From Fistularia commersonii (Eukaryota; Chordata; Actinopteri; Syngnathiformes; Fistulariidae): a stretch of 64,000 nucleotides of DNA. The stretch is taken from assembly GCA_037954325.1 (NCBI GenBank), contig JBBMNZ010000003.1, forward strand, positions 3,626,965-3,690,964. The letters run 5' to 3'. Within the stretch, counting starts at the first letter, position 1. Each line of letters opens with the position of its first letter. Under the pieces are notes generated by a model. It was not told where the DNA came from and did not search any database. It saw nothing but the letters and a program-made list of their open reading frames with translations. The translations under genes and the position numbers were made by a program. Shown piece after piece: positions 39,488 through 53,271 of this stretch.

Positions 39488-42400
39488 CACGAGCACTCCG
39501 GTCGGCGTGGCTCAGCAGTCTGTCCGCCCCGATGAACTGCTGTTTTAAAGAAATTAAATCTCCAGAAAAGGCAGCAGCAGGGAAACGTGTCACTCAGTTG
39601 AGAGAAGATAGCAAACACTGCATTGCAAAAGGGATCTGCATTCCTGCATAACAAAAGCTTTTATTTCCAACACATGGGAGCTGTCCATGGTGCTGAACAT
39701 GCCTTTCCAAATGAGATACAAGCAACACGGCAGGAAATGGACGTCCCGCTCCCATCACTATATTAAATTATTCAGATATGTTTTTTTTTTTTATAGGGCA
39801 CTTTACTTCTTAAAGCCGGGGCTGGGCCGTATGGAAAACACGGATATCATCACGTGCAAAAAGCCATCTCGCTGTATGTATATGTATATATACACACCGT
39901 GTAGTCTTAGTCTACATCTATTTCAATGGAACGCCGGGTTCAAATCTGTTGATTTCACACAACTCGTCCTTTCCATTTTTGCATTGTTTTTGAATACTGT
40001 GATGCCAGACAGTGTAGTTTTTAAACAGTCAAAGTGAGATGGAAAAACAAAATGGGATGTCAAAGAAATGGGCGTTTAAAAATGATGACATGGTCTGAAA
40101 AAAAATTGTGACCTGCTGAAAAGGGAGGATGGTTGAGAGCACCGAGAGGCGTGGATGCAAAGAATGAAGACATTTATGAGTTTTTAACTGCTTCAAACCC
40201 TCCAGTGACACGATAAAACTGATCGCCTCTTTCTGCCAGCTGGGCAGAGAAATTCAGCCACTACTTTGACATATAGTCCGGCTCAATAAACGTGCCATCC
40301 TTTTTCCATTTATTACACACGGTACCTCTTTTTACTTCGCTTTCTCACAAACCGACCCTCCGCTGGATCCGAAGAACATGACCCAGCTGTCCATCTATTT
40401 GATATCATGTTACATCCCGATAACTCAAGTTTGATTCCTCAGACGCAAACTCACAAAGGAATTGTCTTTTGACATTTTATGTGTTGAGCAGGTCTGGAAA
40501 ACATTTTAAAATGTTCTACGGAAACCCGACATCCCAACATGAGCAAGAATGTGATCGGGGGGTATGAGGGGTGGCATGGACAAATGATCCCATGATAATA
40601 ATTAAAGTAGCGTTAACAGTTCCATGGTTCTTGCTGGAATGATATAGAAACAATAGCTTTCGTGCTTATTAAAGGAATAAGAATGACGGGTGCCTTGTTT
40701 ACACCAGTGGTCCCCAAACTACGGCCCGGGGGCCGGATACGGCCCGCCTCCACATTTTCTCCGGCCCCTGAACAACGCCAAGGTTGCATTATGATTTTAT
40801 AATCAGAATGCAAATGATAATAGAAATATAATCATAACGAAATCTACTGGGATAAAATCCGTTCTGGAACCATACTGGTAGTGAAATGTGTTGTGTTGGT
40901 ATCAGTACATAGCCTGCTGGCTTTCTGTTTTTCACAGTGAATTTGATACGAGAGAGTTGCAAACAGTTGTGTCTACAAGAAAGTTAATGTTCCTTGGTCT
41001 TTTAATCTGTGAAAAACTTGAAAAGGGTTATTCGGTCATTATTTATTTCATAAATTGTGTTATTTATTTTCATTAATAATACTATCATTTATTTTCTGGG
41101 TTTTTTTCCGGTCCAGATCCCAGAAAAGATGATTTTTTGTAATGTGTGGCTTTCTGGAAAACAATAAAAGGCACCTTTGCGATTGTCACACTTTTTGTTA
41201 CAAACTGGCCCACCCCCCCGCCAGAGAAGGGAAAAGTTATTTGGCCCTTGCAGGAAAAAGTTTGGGGACCCGTGGTTTACACAAAAGAGGATTTTACCAT
41301 ATATTAGCCGGGTTGAAGAATCAAAAGTACAAGTCCGTCTGTTTCCAACAGAGGCGGGGTTTTCAGAGAGAGGGCATTAACACCAGGGTTAACTGTGCCG
41401 TACTGATTTTAAGCGTTACAGTACATGAGTGTGTGTGTGTATGTGTGTGTCTTTGTGACTTGACACAATCATCACACCTGGGCTGGAGTGTGTGTCTGAT
41501 GACTGAGGTTTTGGATTTCAGGTAACTGATACTGAAGAAGGCAACACGGTGTTCAGCGCTCCACCGTCACAGCAAGACGGTCCAAAATCATGCAGTCGTT
41601 TCACTGAAGGCCCTAAAATTGCCCAGACGCGTGAATGAGAGTCAGTGGTTGAACATCTCTATATGTGGCCCCAGTGGCGCCAAGTTTAGGGTCAAGCCTG
41701 CCTCTCGTTCGGTGATAGCCGGGATCGGCTCCAACCCCCAAAAAAATCATCACCCCGAAACCGACTGCAGGATAAACGGTGCAGAGAATGAATGAATAAA
41801 TGAATGAATGAATGATAGCATATGAAACAGTTGAGTTGGACAGAAAGCACAATTGCAGATGGGGAGAAGTATGAATATTATAATATACTGCATGTTGATA
41901 TTATACATATAATATATATATTATCGATGATAGTATATTCTAATACATGATTTGATATATTTTTTTCCTTTTAGCCACTTGCATCAAGGGTCACCACAGC
42001 GCAACAACCTCCTCCATGTAACCCTATTCTCAGTATCCTCTTATCTCACACCAACTAACTTCACATCCTCTATTCTTCTTCTTATTATTATTATTAATAA
42101 TAATAATAATAATAATAAAGATAATAATAACAGAAGAAGTTGTATTGTAGTATTAGTATTGTACAGACAAACAACCAAAAATTGGGTAGTAGTAGTATTA
42201 GTAGCAGTAGTATTTTATTACTACTACTACTATTACTATTATTATTATTATTATTATTAGCAGTAGTAGTAGTAGTATAATTTTTTTTTTTCTTTCAGCC
42301 ACTTGCCGAGTGAATCAACCTATCTGATACCCTTACAGGTGGTGCAGTGTACTTAAGGCATGCAAATATAATGCAAAAATGCATCTCTGTGATAAATGTG

Positions 42401-43061
42401 TCGCAGAGCGAATCACAAGTGTTAAGAGTGATTTACTGTAATGCAGGAAAATATGTATAGTTGACCTGCTGTAGGAGGGACTGTCTCTGCTGCCGGCCAA
42501 TATCAGTATGGCAAAAACAGTATTTCAGTATTATTAATATAAGATTACATCTCCGTCTCTCTTCAGTCAGGAGAATCATTCATGTGTGCGATGCCTTTTT
42601 GTAGAATATATCGTGTAATTATAGAAAATGCGCGACTTAAAGCTTCCAATGATTTCTTTGCGAGCTTGTCCAAAAAGTAACTTCAGATTTATTTTCATAA
42701 ATTCAGCAAAGCAGGCAGTGACGTGTTTTGACTTCTCACTTTTAGTAATGCGCCGCAAATGGTAAGGAATTCCAGATTCAGCGCCTCAAATCAAAAACAC
42801 AAACACACACAAAAAAATATGAATTTAGTTTATGTTTAAAAGAAGAAATTGAAGAAAATAAGGAAGGACCATTAAAAATGTCCAAAGTTGTGTGTGTATG
42901 TGTGACAGTGTGTGTGTGTTCACCGGGGAGTCCCCTTCCCTCAGCTGATGATTGCTTATATTGATTTTCAGAAAGAGGGAACCTGGTCACATTTGTGTTT
43001 TTTTTTTTTTCTGAATGGGAAATTCTACCCTTGAAGAGGCTCGTCCACTCTTCGATGAGCC

Positions 43062-43097
<36 letters not shown>

Positions 43098-45657
43098 CAA
43101 CGTGCTCTCTGGTAGTTCTGCAGAGGAAGGTGGAGGCTGGTAAAGTGCTCCATCTCTCCCGCCATCAATAATGGAGAGGCAGTCGTGACCCGACAGAGAG
43201 ATACAGTGTTGGGGTGAGACGGGCCACTTTGTTCAAATTAAAACGAGCCATTTGCATTTATGACTATGATTTCCCATCAAATTCATTTTCTTTATTACAT
43301 ATGTCCTCCACCTTTGTATGTCCTATCTCCCGGATTCTGTTTTTTTTAAAACTACTTGATTTCACAACAGCTCCGTAATTCTCTAAAGTTCTGTAAAGTC
43401 CATCTTCTCTAAAACAACCTCCCCATGAAAATTGCAGGCCCTCTTCCCGCGCGCACGTGTTCAAAGCTGTTCCGCATGATGGCGCCGCTCTAATTCTCCA
43501 AGCTGCTTTTCTCGCCGCCGCTGCTCCGGCTCATAAATTTTAACTTGATCACGACTTTCTGTCGGTTTAACTGTGGGACCGATCCAGGTTCCTTCACCGC
43601 CGCTCCTCCAACCTCCAACCTCTCATCGACTACTTCTTTGCAGCGGCGCTTCTTGCGGAGCCTTCTTTTTTTTTTTTTTTTTCTCAAACAAAGTCGGCGC
43701 AATTTGCATCCGTGCCACATGATAAAGAAACAACTCTGGCAAGTTCAACTGGTTCATCCAGAGCGTCGTGGCTCAGGATGCATTGCTTCTTGCGGTACCC
43801 AGCTTTTTTGTGGATTTATCGTCCAATCTCAACATCCTCTTTTTGTTCAAGAATAGAAAGAATCATTTCATAGGTCCAGGTTATCCATAGTTAGGCCACT
43901 GTGAGCTTTTTCTTGAGAGAAATCCCAAACTTCCTATTCTGCCTGCAATAATTTCCCTTCATCAACGCATGATAGTAGCCTCATATCTTCTCCCAGGTTA
44001 GGAATATTATGAATATAAAAGCTATGATTGGTCGCAATGCTGTTATTATTAGTATGAGATCATTTGTGACGGCTCCTCTCAACCCTCATAACCCCCCATT
44101 CTGTATCGCTATTTTATTTTTCCAATACTTTGTACTGTCTTACCGGTCCAGAGAGAAGGCCACCCACAATGAGCTTGGATCTATCAAAGATTTCACTTTC
44201 CCAGTAAAAGGTATTTTTCCCCCTTTGTCACTATTTGTCAACATTGGGTTTCACTCAGTCATTTAAACGAATGTGATCCAGACCTGCTTTGCATGGCGAG
44301 CATCATGAGACAGTATTGAGATCTAGTGTTATGTAAATAAAATCTGACGTGCCGGGTCTCAACATTGCAGCTAGTTTGAACCATATCAGACTGCGCATGA
44401 GACAAATATGCACGTAACGGTTTCATTAGGATTCAAGCCTGCTTGCCACCGGTTGGATAATAGAATAATGGCAAAAATGAAGATGTAATTGTTTTTCCCC
44501 TAATTATCAAAGTGCCTGTCAACAAACCATCCAGTACCAAGTGCAAGTTGAAAAAGGCCACAAAGGGGGATAAGGGATGAAATATAACACAAATACAAAA
44601 AGAAGTACTACCTTTCAACCATTTGGAGTTGACACATTTTAATTTTAATATTCGTGTTTTTTTTTTTTTTTTCTATGCACTTGATTTTTAATATAATAGA
44701 ACAAATTTGCAAGTTGAAGATTTTGGAATAAATCCGCACAATTCATTTTTTTTTTGTTTTTTAAAGTGCCCATTTAGCATTCTCAACAGAGGCCAAATGC
44801 AAATGTCAAAGAGGTAACTATGTGGCCTGGAGCCAAAATATAATTCAGCACGACTTTGAGCGGATAAATAGTCACCGGATGCATTACAGCTTCCTCTGTA
44901 AGGGAGTATCAAACTGCAAGGCAATCGGGGATCCTAGCGATTTCTCTCTCACAACCGCAAGCGGGAAACCAGAGGAAGCCGTCGTGATTCACGTTTCCGA
45001 TGGTTTCCTGAGATTGCGAGCCCTTCGGGTTAAAGTAATCGTGGCGCCGACAGAAAGGAACTGATCACGCCCGGAGCAGAAAGCTTGTTTCAAAAGTGCG
45101 TTTGCATGTATTAATAGGTAAGTAACTTTTGCATCAACCACAAGCTGATTTTCTATCTGCTATTTAGAAAAGTAACCGCCTCTGGCCAACTGTCCACTGA
45201 AAGTGGTTGCCTTGGCGATTGTACATGATGGGGCGGTTCTAACCTGGAGGTGAGACTGGCAGGGAAGACGGGTGATTGATCACCTGTGCTGTGATTTACT
45301 CGCCGCAGAGTTAATTACAGTGATTCTGAGTGTGACTGTGGAATATATTTCAAGGAGCGCGCTTGCATTGTGGCGGGTGGACGTCAGCATGATGAGAGAA
45401 TACATATGGAGCTATCTTTTCTTGAACCTGTGAAAGTATTCTTTTATTTTCTCATGTTTTATTATGAAAGCATACCATTTATTTATTTATTTATTTAATC
45501 CATCTATTTATTTATTTATTATTGAATTACTTTGCTTTATTCCGGATATCTCACTTTCTCCTCTTCATTTTGATTCCCTAGCTTGCTCCTTCCGTCGTAT
45601 TGACACAGTTATGCTTGTTTGGGCGGTAGAATAACAAATTTTCAACAAGATTATTAC

Positions 45658-45690
<33 letters not shown>

Positions 45691-48010
45691 CATTACTATT
45701 ATTATTGTTGTTGTTGTTGTTGTTGTTGTTGTTATTATTATTATTATTGTTGTTTTGTTGTTGTTGTTGTTACTACTACTACTACTACGACTAATAATAA
45801 TAATAATGATAATAATAATAATAATGATGATGATGATGATGATGGTGATGATGATTATTATTATTATTATTATCATCATCATTATCATTATCATTATTAT
45901 CATTATCATTTAAATCAAACCTTTGTAGTTAACAGTTAAGACAATTTATATTTCATTGTATTTCTTATTCTTCCTCCTTCCCACTATTTCTATTACTGTT
46001 ATGTTTTTGCTTGAAACTCTGGCACAACAATTTCCTTCGGGATAAATAAAGTTGTTCTCATTCCCATTCATTCTCATTATTATTGTTGTTCTTGTTCATG
46101 TTTTTTTATTTGGGGATATTTGTTGAAGGGACATCAAACGTGACGTCTTGCTGCAGCACACAAATGTAAATATGCCAGAAGCAGATTGCTAGTGGTAGTA
46201 GTAGAACTGTAGTAGTATTTCTCAAATGATCACACACAGCCTTTTAGAGTGAACCTTTGGTGATGTGACAACCGTTTGCTTGCCAGCTGAGGCGAACCTC
46301 CCCGATATCATGACTTACACGGGGTTTATAAAGCAGAGCGCTGACGGTGACTGAGCCTCTTCCAATTGGAGACAACAAATAAGGCCTCCCTAGAAATCTG
46401 CAGAGCGGGCTGCTAATACAAAGTCATTTACCTATTCGCTCACACACACACACACACAAATACACACATCCATCCTGTGGAGCATTTGTGAGTCCATATT
46501 TCACAGACAAAACTGCTGAGTGTGCAATAACCCTCCTCCGGTTTGGGCCTGCCCATTATTGGGAGAGGCTAGTTGTAAAAATCCTATCACCCCACCACTC
46601 TAATCTAATAATTGGCTTTGTATGCTTGGTGTATCAACCGCTGAGCATCCGTCCATTGGGGGCCGGAGTTGGACGTTTCTCTGACGTGCTCGTGTTGTTG
46701 GAGGTGGAGGATGTGGATGAGGATGAAGATGGACGGGAGCTTTTGCCAGAGCAACTGTTTCAGCCGCCGCAGCCATCTGCCCGAGCGGAGATATGCTGAC
46801 TCGGGATCCAGCGGCGACAGATTGCACTTCATCGCAGCTCATTTTCGCTGTTATAAATTCAGCGGGTTCTGAAACGCAGTTAACGTCGTAAATACCAGTA
46901 AACCCCTACCAGGGTTTCTGTGTCAGGGAAGCAATGAAAATGGGGTCAGTAATTACACATTTAAGCATCAAATGATAAAATGTTCTGCTAGAAAAACTTG
47001 GTGATTTTTTTTTTTTTCTGATTTGATTTATTATTTACTGTGTCTCTGGCATGTTCCTGGCTTGTCTCACGTGGCTCCCATATTTTCTGTTTCACCTGCT
47101 TCCTCTGCATCCCACCTGTCTCAATTTAGCTTTTTAATATACAGGAAAGAGCAAAGTAAAGCCTCTGCGTGAGTTCAGCAGATTTACTCTGCAACTCGTC
47201 TGCACCTCCTGCTGGGACGTCACAGCTTCACCTCACACCGCAACTCCTCTTCCATTGCCAGGGACACACACACACACACACACACATGCACACACATGTA
47301 AGCCCACAATGACAGCTTTCACCTTCATTAGTTCACTGTTATGTCTTTTGTTTTAGTAGGAGTCAAAGCAGTACTGGCAGATTCTTAAAAAGAGGTGGTG
47401 TGTGTGTGTGTGTGTGGGGGGGGGTAATATTCCGTCAAGAGTCACACAGTCTGAGCTGATTCTTTTTTTCGTCATTAACTGATATCTATCTATGCATAAG
47501 AGTTACTGATAGGAAAACTCGACAAATCAATATTTGTGCAAGTCAAAAATACCAGTGTTCTCTCTCACGAGTTACTATTTTTTTAACACTTATGGTTCAA
47601 ATAAAGACTAGTCCTTGTGGAATCAGATGAAATCAAGAAAAACACATTAAAATCATTGTTATGCAAAAGCCCTATCTATTACAATAGGTTTGGTATGGTG
47701 TAATAATGATGATGATGATGATGATAGTAATAATAATAATAATTCATTAATGTACTGTTTATTCTGCACTCAGGGTTGAAGGGGGAGTGGATCGGAATCA
47801 GAATCAGAAAAACTTTATTTGGGGCAATTGGAGAGCACTCGGGGTAGTAGCATCAAAGTTGTGAGCACGTGAACATCAAGAGTAAAATTAAAAAAAAAAA
47901 ATTAAAAAGAAAAAACAAGAAAAAAAGAGAATTATATATGTATATGTATATATGTTTTATATATATATATATAGAGAGAGAGATAAAATTCTCTTTTTTT
48001 CTTGTATTTT

Positions 48011-48058
<48 letters not shown>

Positions 48059-49079
48059 TTTTTAAGAATAAATTACTTTACAAAATTACAACATTTTGGA
48101 AAAAATTGCTCTGCATTTATGAACCCATGTTTAAAATGTGTTGATGCAGGCAGATGACTAGATTAATTAATTCATTAATTAATTAATTCATTCATTCATT
48201 CATTTATTCACACCTTATCCTGTGCTTAGATTAGCAAGTGTATTCAAGCCTATCCCAGCTTTTATTTCTTCAAGAAGCAAGGTTCTCCCTGGACAATACA
48301 ACGATTTGCTAACTCATTTACACGTCTGGGCAATTTCTCCAATGAACCCACTGCATTTTGCGTTCGTGGGAAGAAATAAACATGCAAACGGAGAAAAAGC
48401 TCGGGCGGTTTCCCTCCCGTTTAACGTTCCCTTAACGCTCCGGGAGTCGGTCTCACATAAGCGAAAGAGAACATAGGCTCCCGGCAGCCGCTCCGTAGAG
48501 ACGAGGGGCACAAACCGCATTCATTTTGATGCATCTGCATGTCATGAACTTGTTTTTTTCCTTCCCCGCCGCGGCGGCGCTCACTCTGTCTGCCATTCGA
48601 TTCCGCCTCCAACCCACTGATTGGAAGTATTTTATAGCCATTCGCCCCTTTTCCCCCCGCGCCCCCTCGGTCTGCCCTTGAAGCTGATGGTGTTTCGCTC
48701 CTCTCAACAAGGCCCGTATCCCCTTCCCTCGCCCTCAGGAAAGCGGGAAGATGTTTATTGCTGCCACACAGCTGGCTAACTGCAGCGATCTGCCCTCTGC
48801 AGAGGCATTCAATTGACTCTTCTCGCCTTCTATTGAGTTAGTGGGTAGCTCTTGTTTCTCCCCGCGCTTTACTTTTCGTCTCCCACGTGCGCTTGCACAC
48901 ACACACCGACACACTGTAGTTGGCATGTGTGTGACTCCTGAATGTCAGTGGGTTCAGGATGGAGGCTGTCTAGTGCTTGATATTCCCTGATTGCCCACAG
49001 GAGTGATATTACAGAAGTAATGGGTGCCTTGTTTCTACGTAGATCTGAGACTTGGCTGCGGATGGGGAGAAACAGGAAT

Positions 49080-49120
<41 letters not shown>

Positions 49121-52100
49121 CACACACATGCTTGTGCCAAACGCAGTTGCTACCTGCCAGCGTGTTGCTGCCAGTTCAAATGCTCATGTTTTAAGCTCCA
49201 CAGAGTTGTTACTGAAGGTCTAAAGGACTCGTACTAATTCTTCCAGTGACTTGAAAAGGAAATATTTGTTGCAGATATTGATTTTATTTGGGATTCTGTT
49301 TTGATTTGTCAACTTTGTTTTTCATATTTTTAGATTAGCTGTATTGTAAGTGGATGCTGAGAGAGAAGCCGAACTCAGGTATACTCATATATTGATGAAA
49401 ATTTGATCAAATAAGATAATTAAAAAAAAAAAGAAATGATCTGGAAATGAGTATGACATTTCCTACAAACTTAAAGATATTACTAACAGAAAGACAAAAA
49501 TACAAATACTTAAACTAAGCATTGAATTATGCAAAACAAATTAAGAACAGAAAAAAAAAATGTATGCATATATTACAATGAGATGGACAAATAAAGTGAA
49601 ATAACACAAACTGATATCTGAATTATATCAAATGCAATTAAATAACATTTAATTTACAGTTATATTTAGAGATTCTCGCCATCAGAGAGATGCTCAATGC
49701 TGATGCTGACCTGCTGACATGCAAGTATCAGCCACGACACTCTCGCCTGGTAAAAAGCTCCTGTAAAGGCTGGCAGGGAGACGGGAAAAGGCGCTGATGG
49801 TTGAACTCTTCATGCCATTTGTGATAAAAAAAATTCTGAGCCCTGTATTATATAATTTGCTATTAATAACAGTGTTTCATCACATTAAAAATAATATATT
49901 AAAAAAGATACAAATAACTTAGACTATTTCTAAGCAAGTGAGGAGAAGGAGTGGCTCCGGTTTGAGGAAAATGTTGATAGTATATTAGAAGCAACTACCA
50001 AAGGGGAAGCTGAACGACACCTCAGGACGAGGCTTGAGGCAGCACTTCAAGGTGGGGAGTGGAGAGGAGAGCAAGAAGCTGATGTGGAGACAGAAGCAAA
50101 GCAAGCAAATTCGCCTGCTCCAAAGCTGAGGTGACCACCGCCTCGGGGAGACCAACGGCCATCGATGCAGAGGAAGACCTGAACCCCTGCAGGTCCCTGA
50201 TTAACCCACCAGTGTCAACTCTGGGTTTCAGCAGGTTGGAATGAGATCCAAGAGGTTGCCAAAAGGGCAAGAGGAAGCTCTGCTCCGGGGCTCAGTGGAG
50301 TGCCTTCCAAGGTTTGCAAGAACTGCCTGAGGCTACTCCTCAGGCTCCAGAACATCCTGAAGATGATCTGAAGTTGGGGCAAGGTACTGGCCCAATGAAG
50401 ACAAATGAATGGTGTGTGGATCAAAAACAAGGAAAAGTCCCAGACCATCTGGAGAGGAAGCTCTCCCTCAGCCTCGTTGCTGGACGACTGACAGACTTCC
50501 TCCTGAAGGTAGCTAACTCTGACATCCATACCTCGGTCCAGAAAGGAGGGATCTCAAAGGTATCTGGGTGCCTGGAGCACATAGACATGGTCATACAGCT
50601 CTTAGAGGGAAGGGAAGAAAGGCAAGGCAAGAAAGGGAAGGCTTCCGACACCTTCTGCTTCTCTCTTGGCATCGCCGAGATACTATCACTTGCTGAAGAA
50701 CCTGTGAAGAGCTTGGGAAAGGTGTTCAACTGCAGCCTCCACAGAAGCGACCAACCAAAACTTGGTGGACAAGTCTTGCCTCCTTGTTGAATTCAAGGGC
50801 TGGATACACCAGCAGGGAATTCTTCCTTGGATCCTCTGTCCCGTCTTGGCTTTTGAAGTCCAGCAGTGGAAGGCTTTGAGATGAGGATCAGCAGGTTTCT
50901 ACAAAGGTGGCTGCGACTGCCCTGAAGCCTGAGCAAGATGGGGGCAAGATACAGGGCATAAGGTCATATGGACCAAATGGAAAAGAATCTTGATCCAGGT
51001 AGTCTACGACATGCTGCAGAGTCCAACTTCTTCACCTGGGGGAAGGTGGAGACACCAGCTTTCCCCTCTGGCAGAGGACAGGAGCCTTAGGGTACATCCT
51101 AAGCTACTGTCCAAAAGCCCTTGTCAAAGGGTGCTACAACTCGGGGACACAACTCAGTCCTGAAAGCCAAAGAGAATTCCATCTGCAGAGTGATGAGCCA
51201 CAGCAAGAGCCAAGAGAAGTTTGCTGCACCTGCCCAAAGCACCTCCTCTGGACTGCTGGCAACGCAATCTGATTGAAAACTAAGAGTTGATCCGGGGATG
51301 CAGCTGAAGTTCCTCGAAGCGGTTGACAAGACAATGTTTGGACAAGATCATTCTTACCTCAGTGGCCCCCAAGCAGGAAATGTTTTTTGGAGCTCCATGT
51401 GCCTTGGGAGGCATGTATGGAGGAGGCCAATGAGAGAAAGAAGCCAAAGTGCTCAAAGCTAGTGGAGGAGTGCCACAGCAATGGTTGGTGGACAAGGTGC
51501 GACTCATCTTGGTGGCCCCGCGGAAGATTTGTGGGCCAGTCGCTCTGCAAGGCCTGCGAAGGGCCCGGCATCACCAGGTCCAGCCTGGGAGGCCAGGGAA
51601 TCCCAGGTTACATCACTTTTGATGTGTCCATGGGCACCAGATGGTACATCAAAAAAAAGGTTTTCTTCTCATCAAAAATATAATGTCATTTTTTTTCCCG
51701 CTGAAGCCTCTTAATGAAAATAAAAAAATTAAAATTTTGATCATTTTCTATAGTTTAGGTGTGCTACTTTGAATTCTTAATAATGTTCCGATAATTCATT
51801 ATTTTTTGAGTAATTAATTGCTAAAGTTTGAGATCATGTCTGGTTTGCATTTGGGTAATTATTTCATTTCAAGGGTTTTTTTTTCAGTTTTTTCTTCTAT
51901 TGTATTTTTCATGATTTGTCATAATGTCTTTCTGGCACAGAACAAAAAAATCTTGGAATTTTTAAAAGAAATCTGTGGCACTTCTGTTATCTTCTGCAAC
52001 ACATTCCAAAATATTTTTAGTGATTCTTTGCTTTGTTTCAAAGGAAATTAAAATGTTGTATTTCCCCAAATTGTCTGTCTTTTCTGATGTATATTCTTCC

Positions 52101-53238
52101 AGGTTCTTTTATGCTGACAATCCATTTAATTAGAAAGTTGATTTCATTGTAGGTTTTCATGTCATTTCTTGCTCTTTATTCCTTCTTTTAAAGAATTAAT
52201 CTGCTGAATCTGGGTTATTTCTTGATCTGTATTTGATCACTCTGTTGTCTGATTGTCCTTTTCTACATCATGATTTTACAATATAGTACTTATGAACCAG
52301 TGCACATGTGTGAGTGTGTCTTTATGAATATTTGCGATGTAGAGAGAGAGGACTTTTATCAGTTACCAATGTAAAAAAACATCTGAAAATGAAACCTTTT
52401 TCAAATAAATCTCCAAAACATGTGACTTCATGTTTCCCATTATCATCCCCATCCAGAAGTGAAATGGAATATGAATTCATTTTGTTCAAGTCATCCATCA
52501 CTCATCAGCCCACAAATATCAAATTTGCTGGTTTTATCGTTTCCGTTTGACTTGAATACTAAACAGCTCTGGGTTGCAGAGGCTCTAAGATCAAAATGTT
52601 TAAAAAGTAATTTCCTGTCTGGACTGTATACCGATACACTTTGAACATTGACCGTCATAGTTAGCATATATTTGTATATGTTAGTGCACAAAATGTGTAT
52701 AGTGGATTTGAATATGAGCAATAAAGCACAAAATTTGTTGCAAAAACCACACAGGTTGTGCTTAGGAAAATAGACATAATAATAAAGATAACAATTATGT
52801 AAATAATAAATTTAAAAAGGAAATTATTCTGGTATAAAGTAGTTGTAAGAATAGTCTAAAAAGAAGAGGTTTAACATTGTTGTTTGTTAAGAAAAAAAGA
52901 TGGACGTATATCAGAGGACTTGGGTTACTAGTAGGAAAGAGATAAATAATCATAATAATACTGATAATATCACTGCTGCTAATAATGATAATAATAATAA
53001 GAAGAAGAACAATAATATCAATATTAATAATAATATTTTAAACATTAAATTGTTTGGGTACAAAGTAGCTGTATGAGTGGTTTAAAAAGAATATGTCTGA
53101 CATAGTTTTTTTTGCAAAAAAAAGATGGATTAATCTCAGGTGACTTGGTTTATTTGTAGGAAATAGATACATAATCATAATGATACAAATACATTTATTT
53201 TTATTTTTATATTTTACTCTAGTAATACCACCACCATG

Positions 53239-53271
<33 letters not shown>

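Noticed and set aside
44822..45064. 80-codon + frame with balanced composition
   Set aside because: No recognisable motif, no start context and no conserved partner exon; probably chance.
45565..45939. Long Ile/Tyr/Asn-repeat open frames on both strands
   Set aside because: They are translations of the trinucleotide mosaic, not genes.
48300..48930. Cluster of minus-strand Arg-rich frames
   Set aside because: Several frames overlap each other, with no motif; GC-richer intronic DNA.
49930..51700. A host gene around the 158-codon frame at 50314
   Set aside because: The frame lines up with non-LTR retrotransposon blocks that continue in other frames with many stops.
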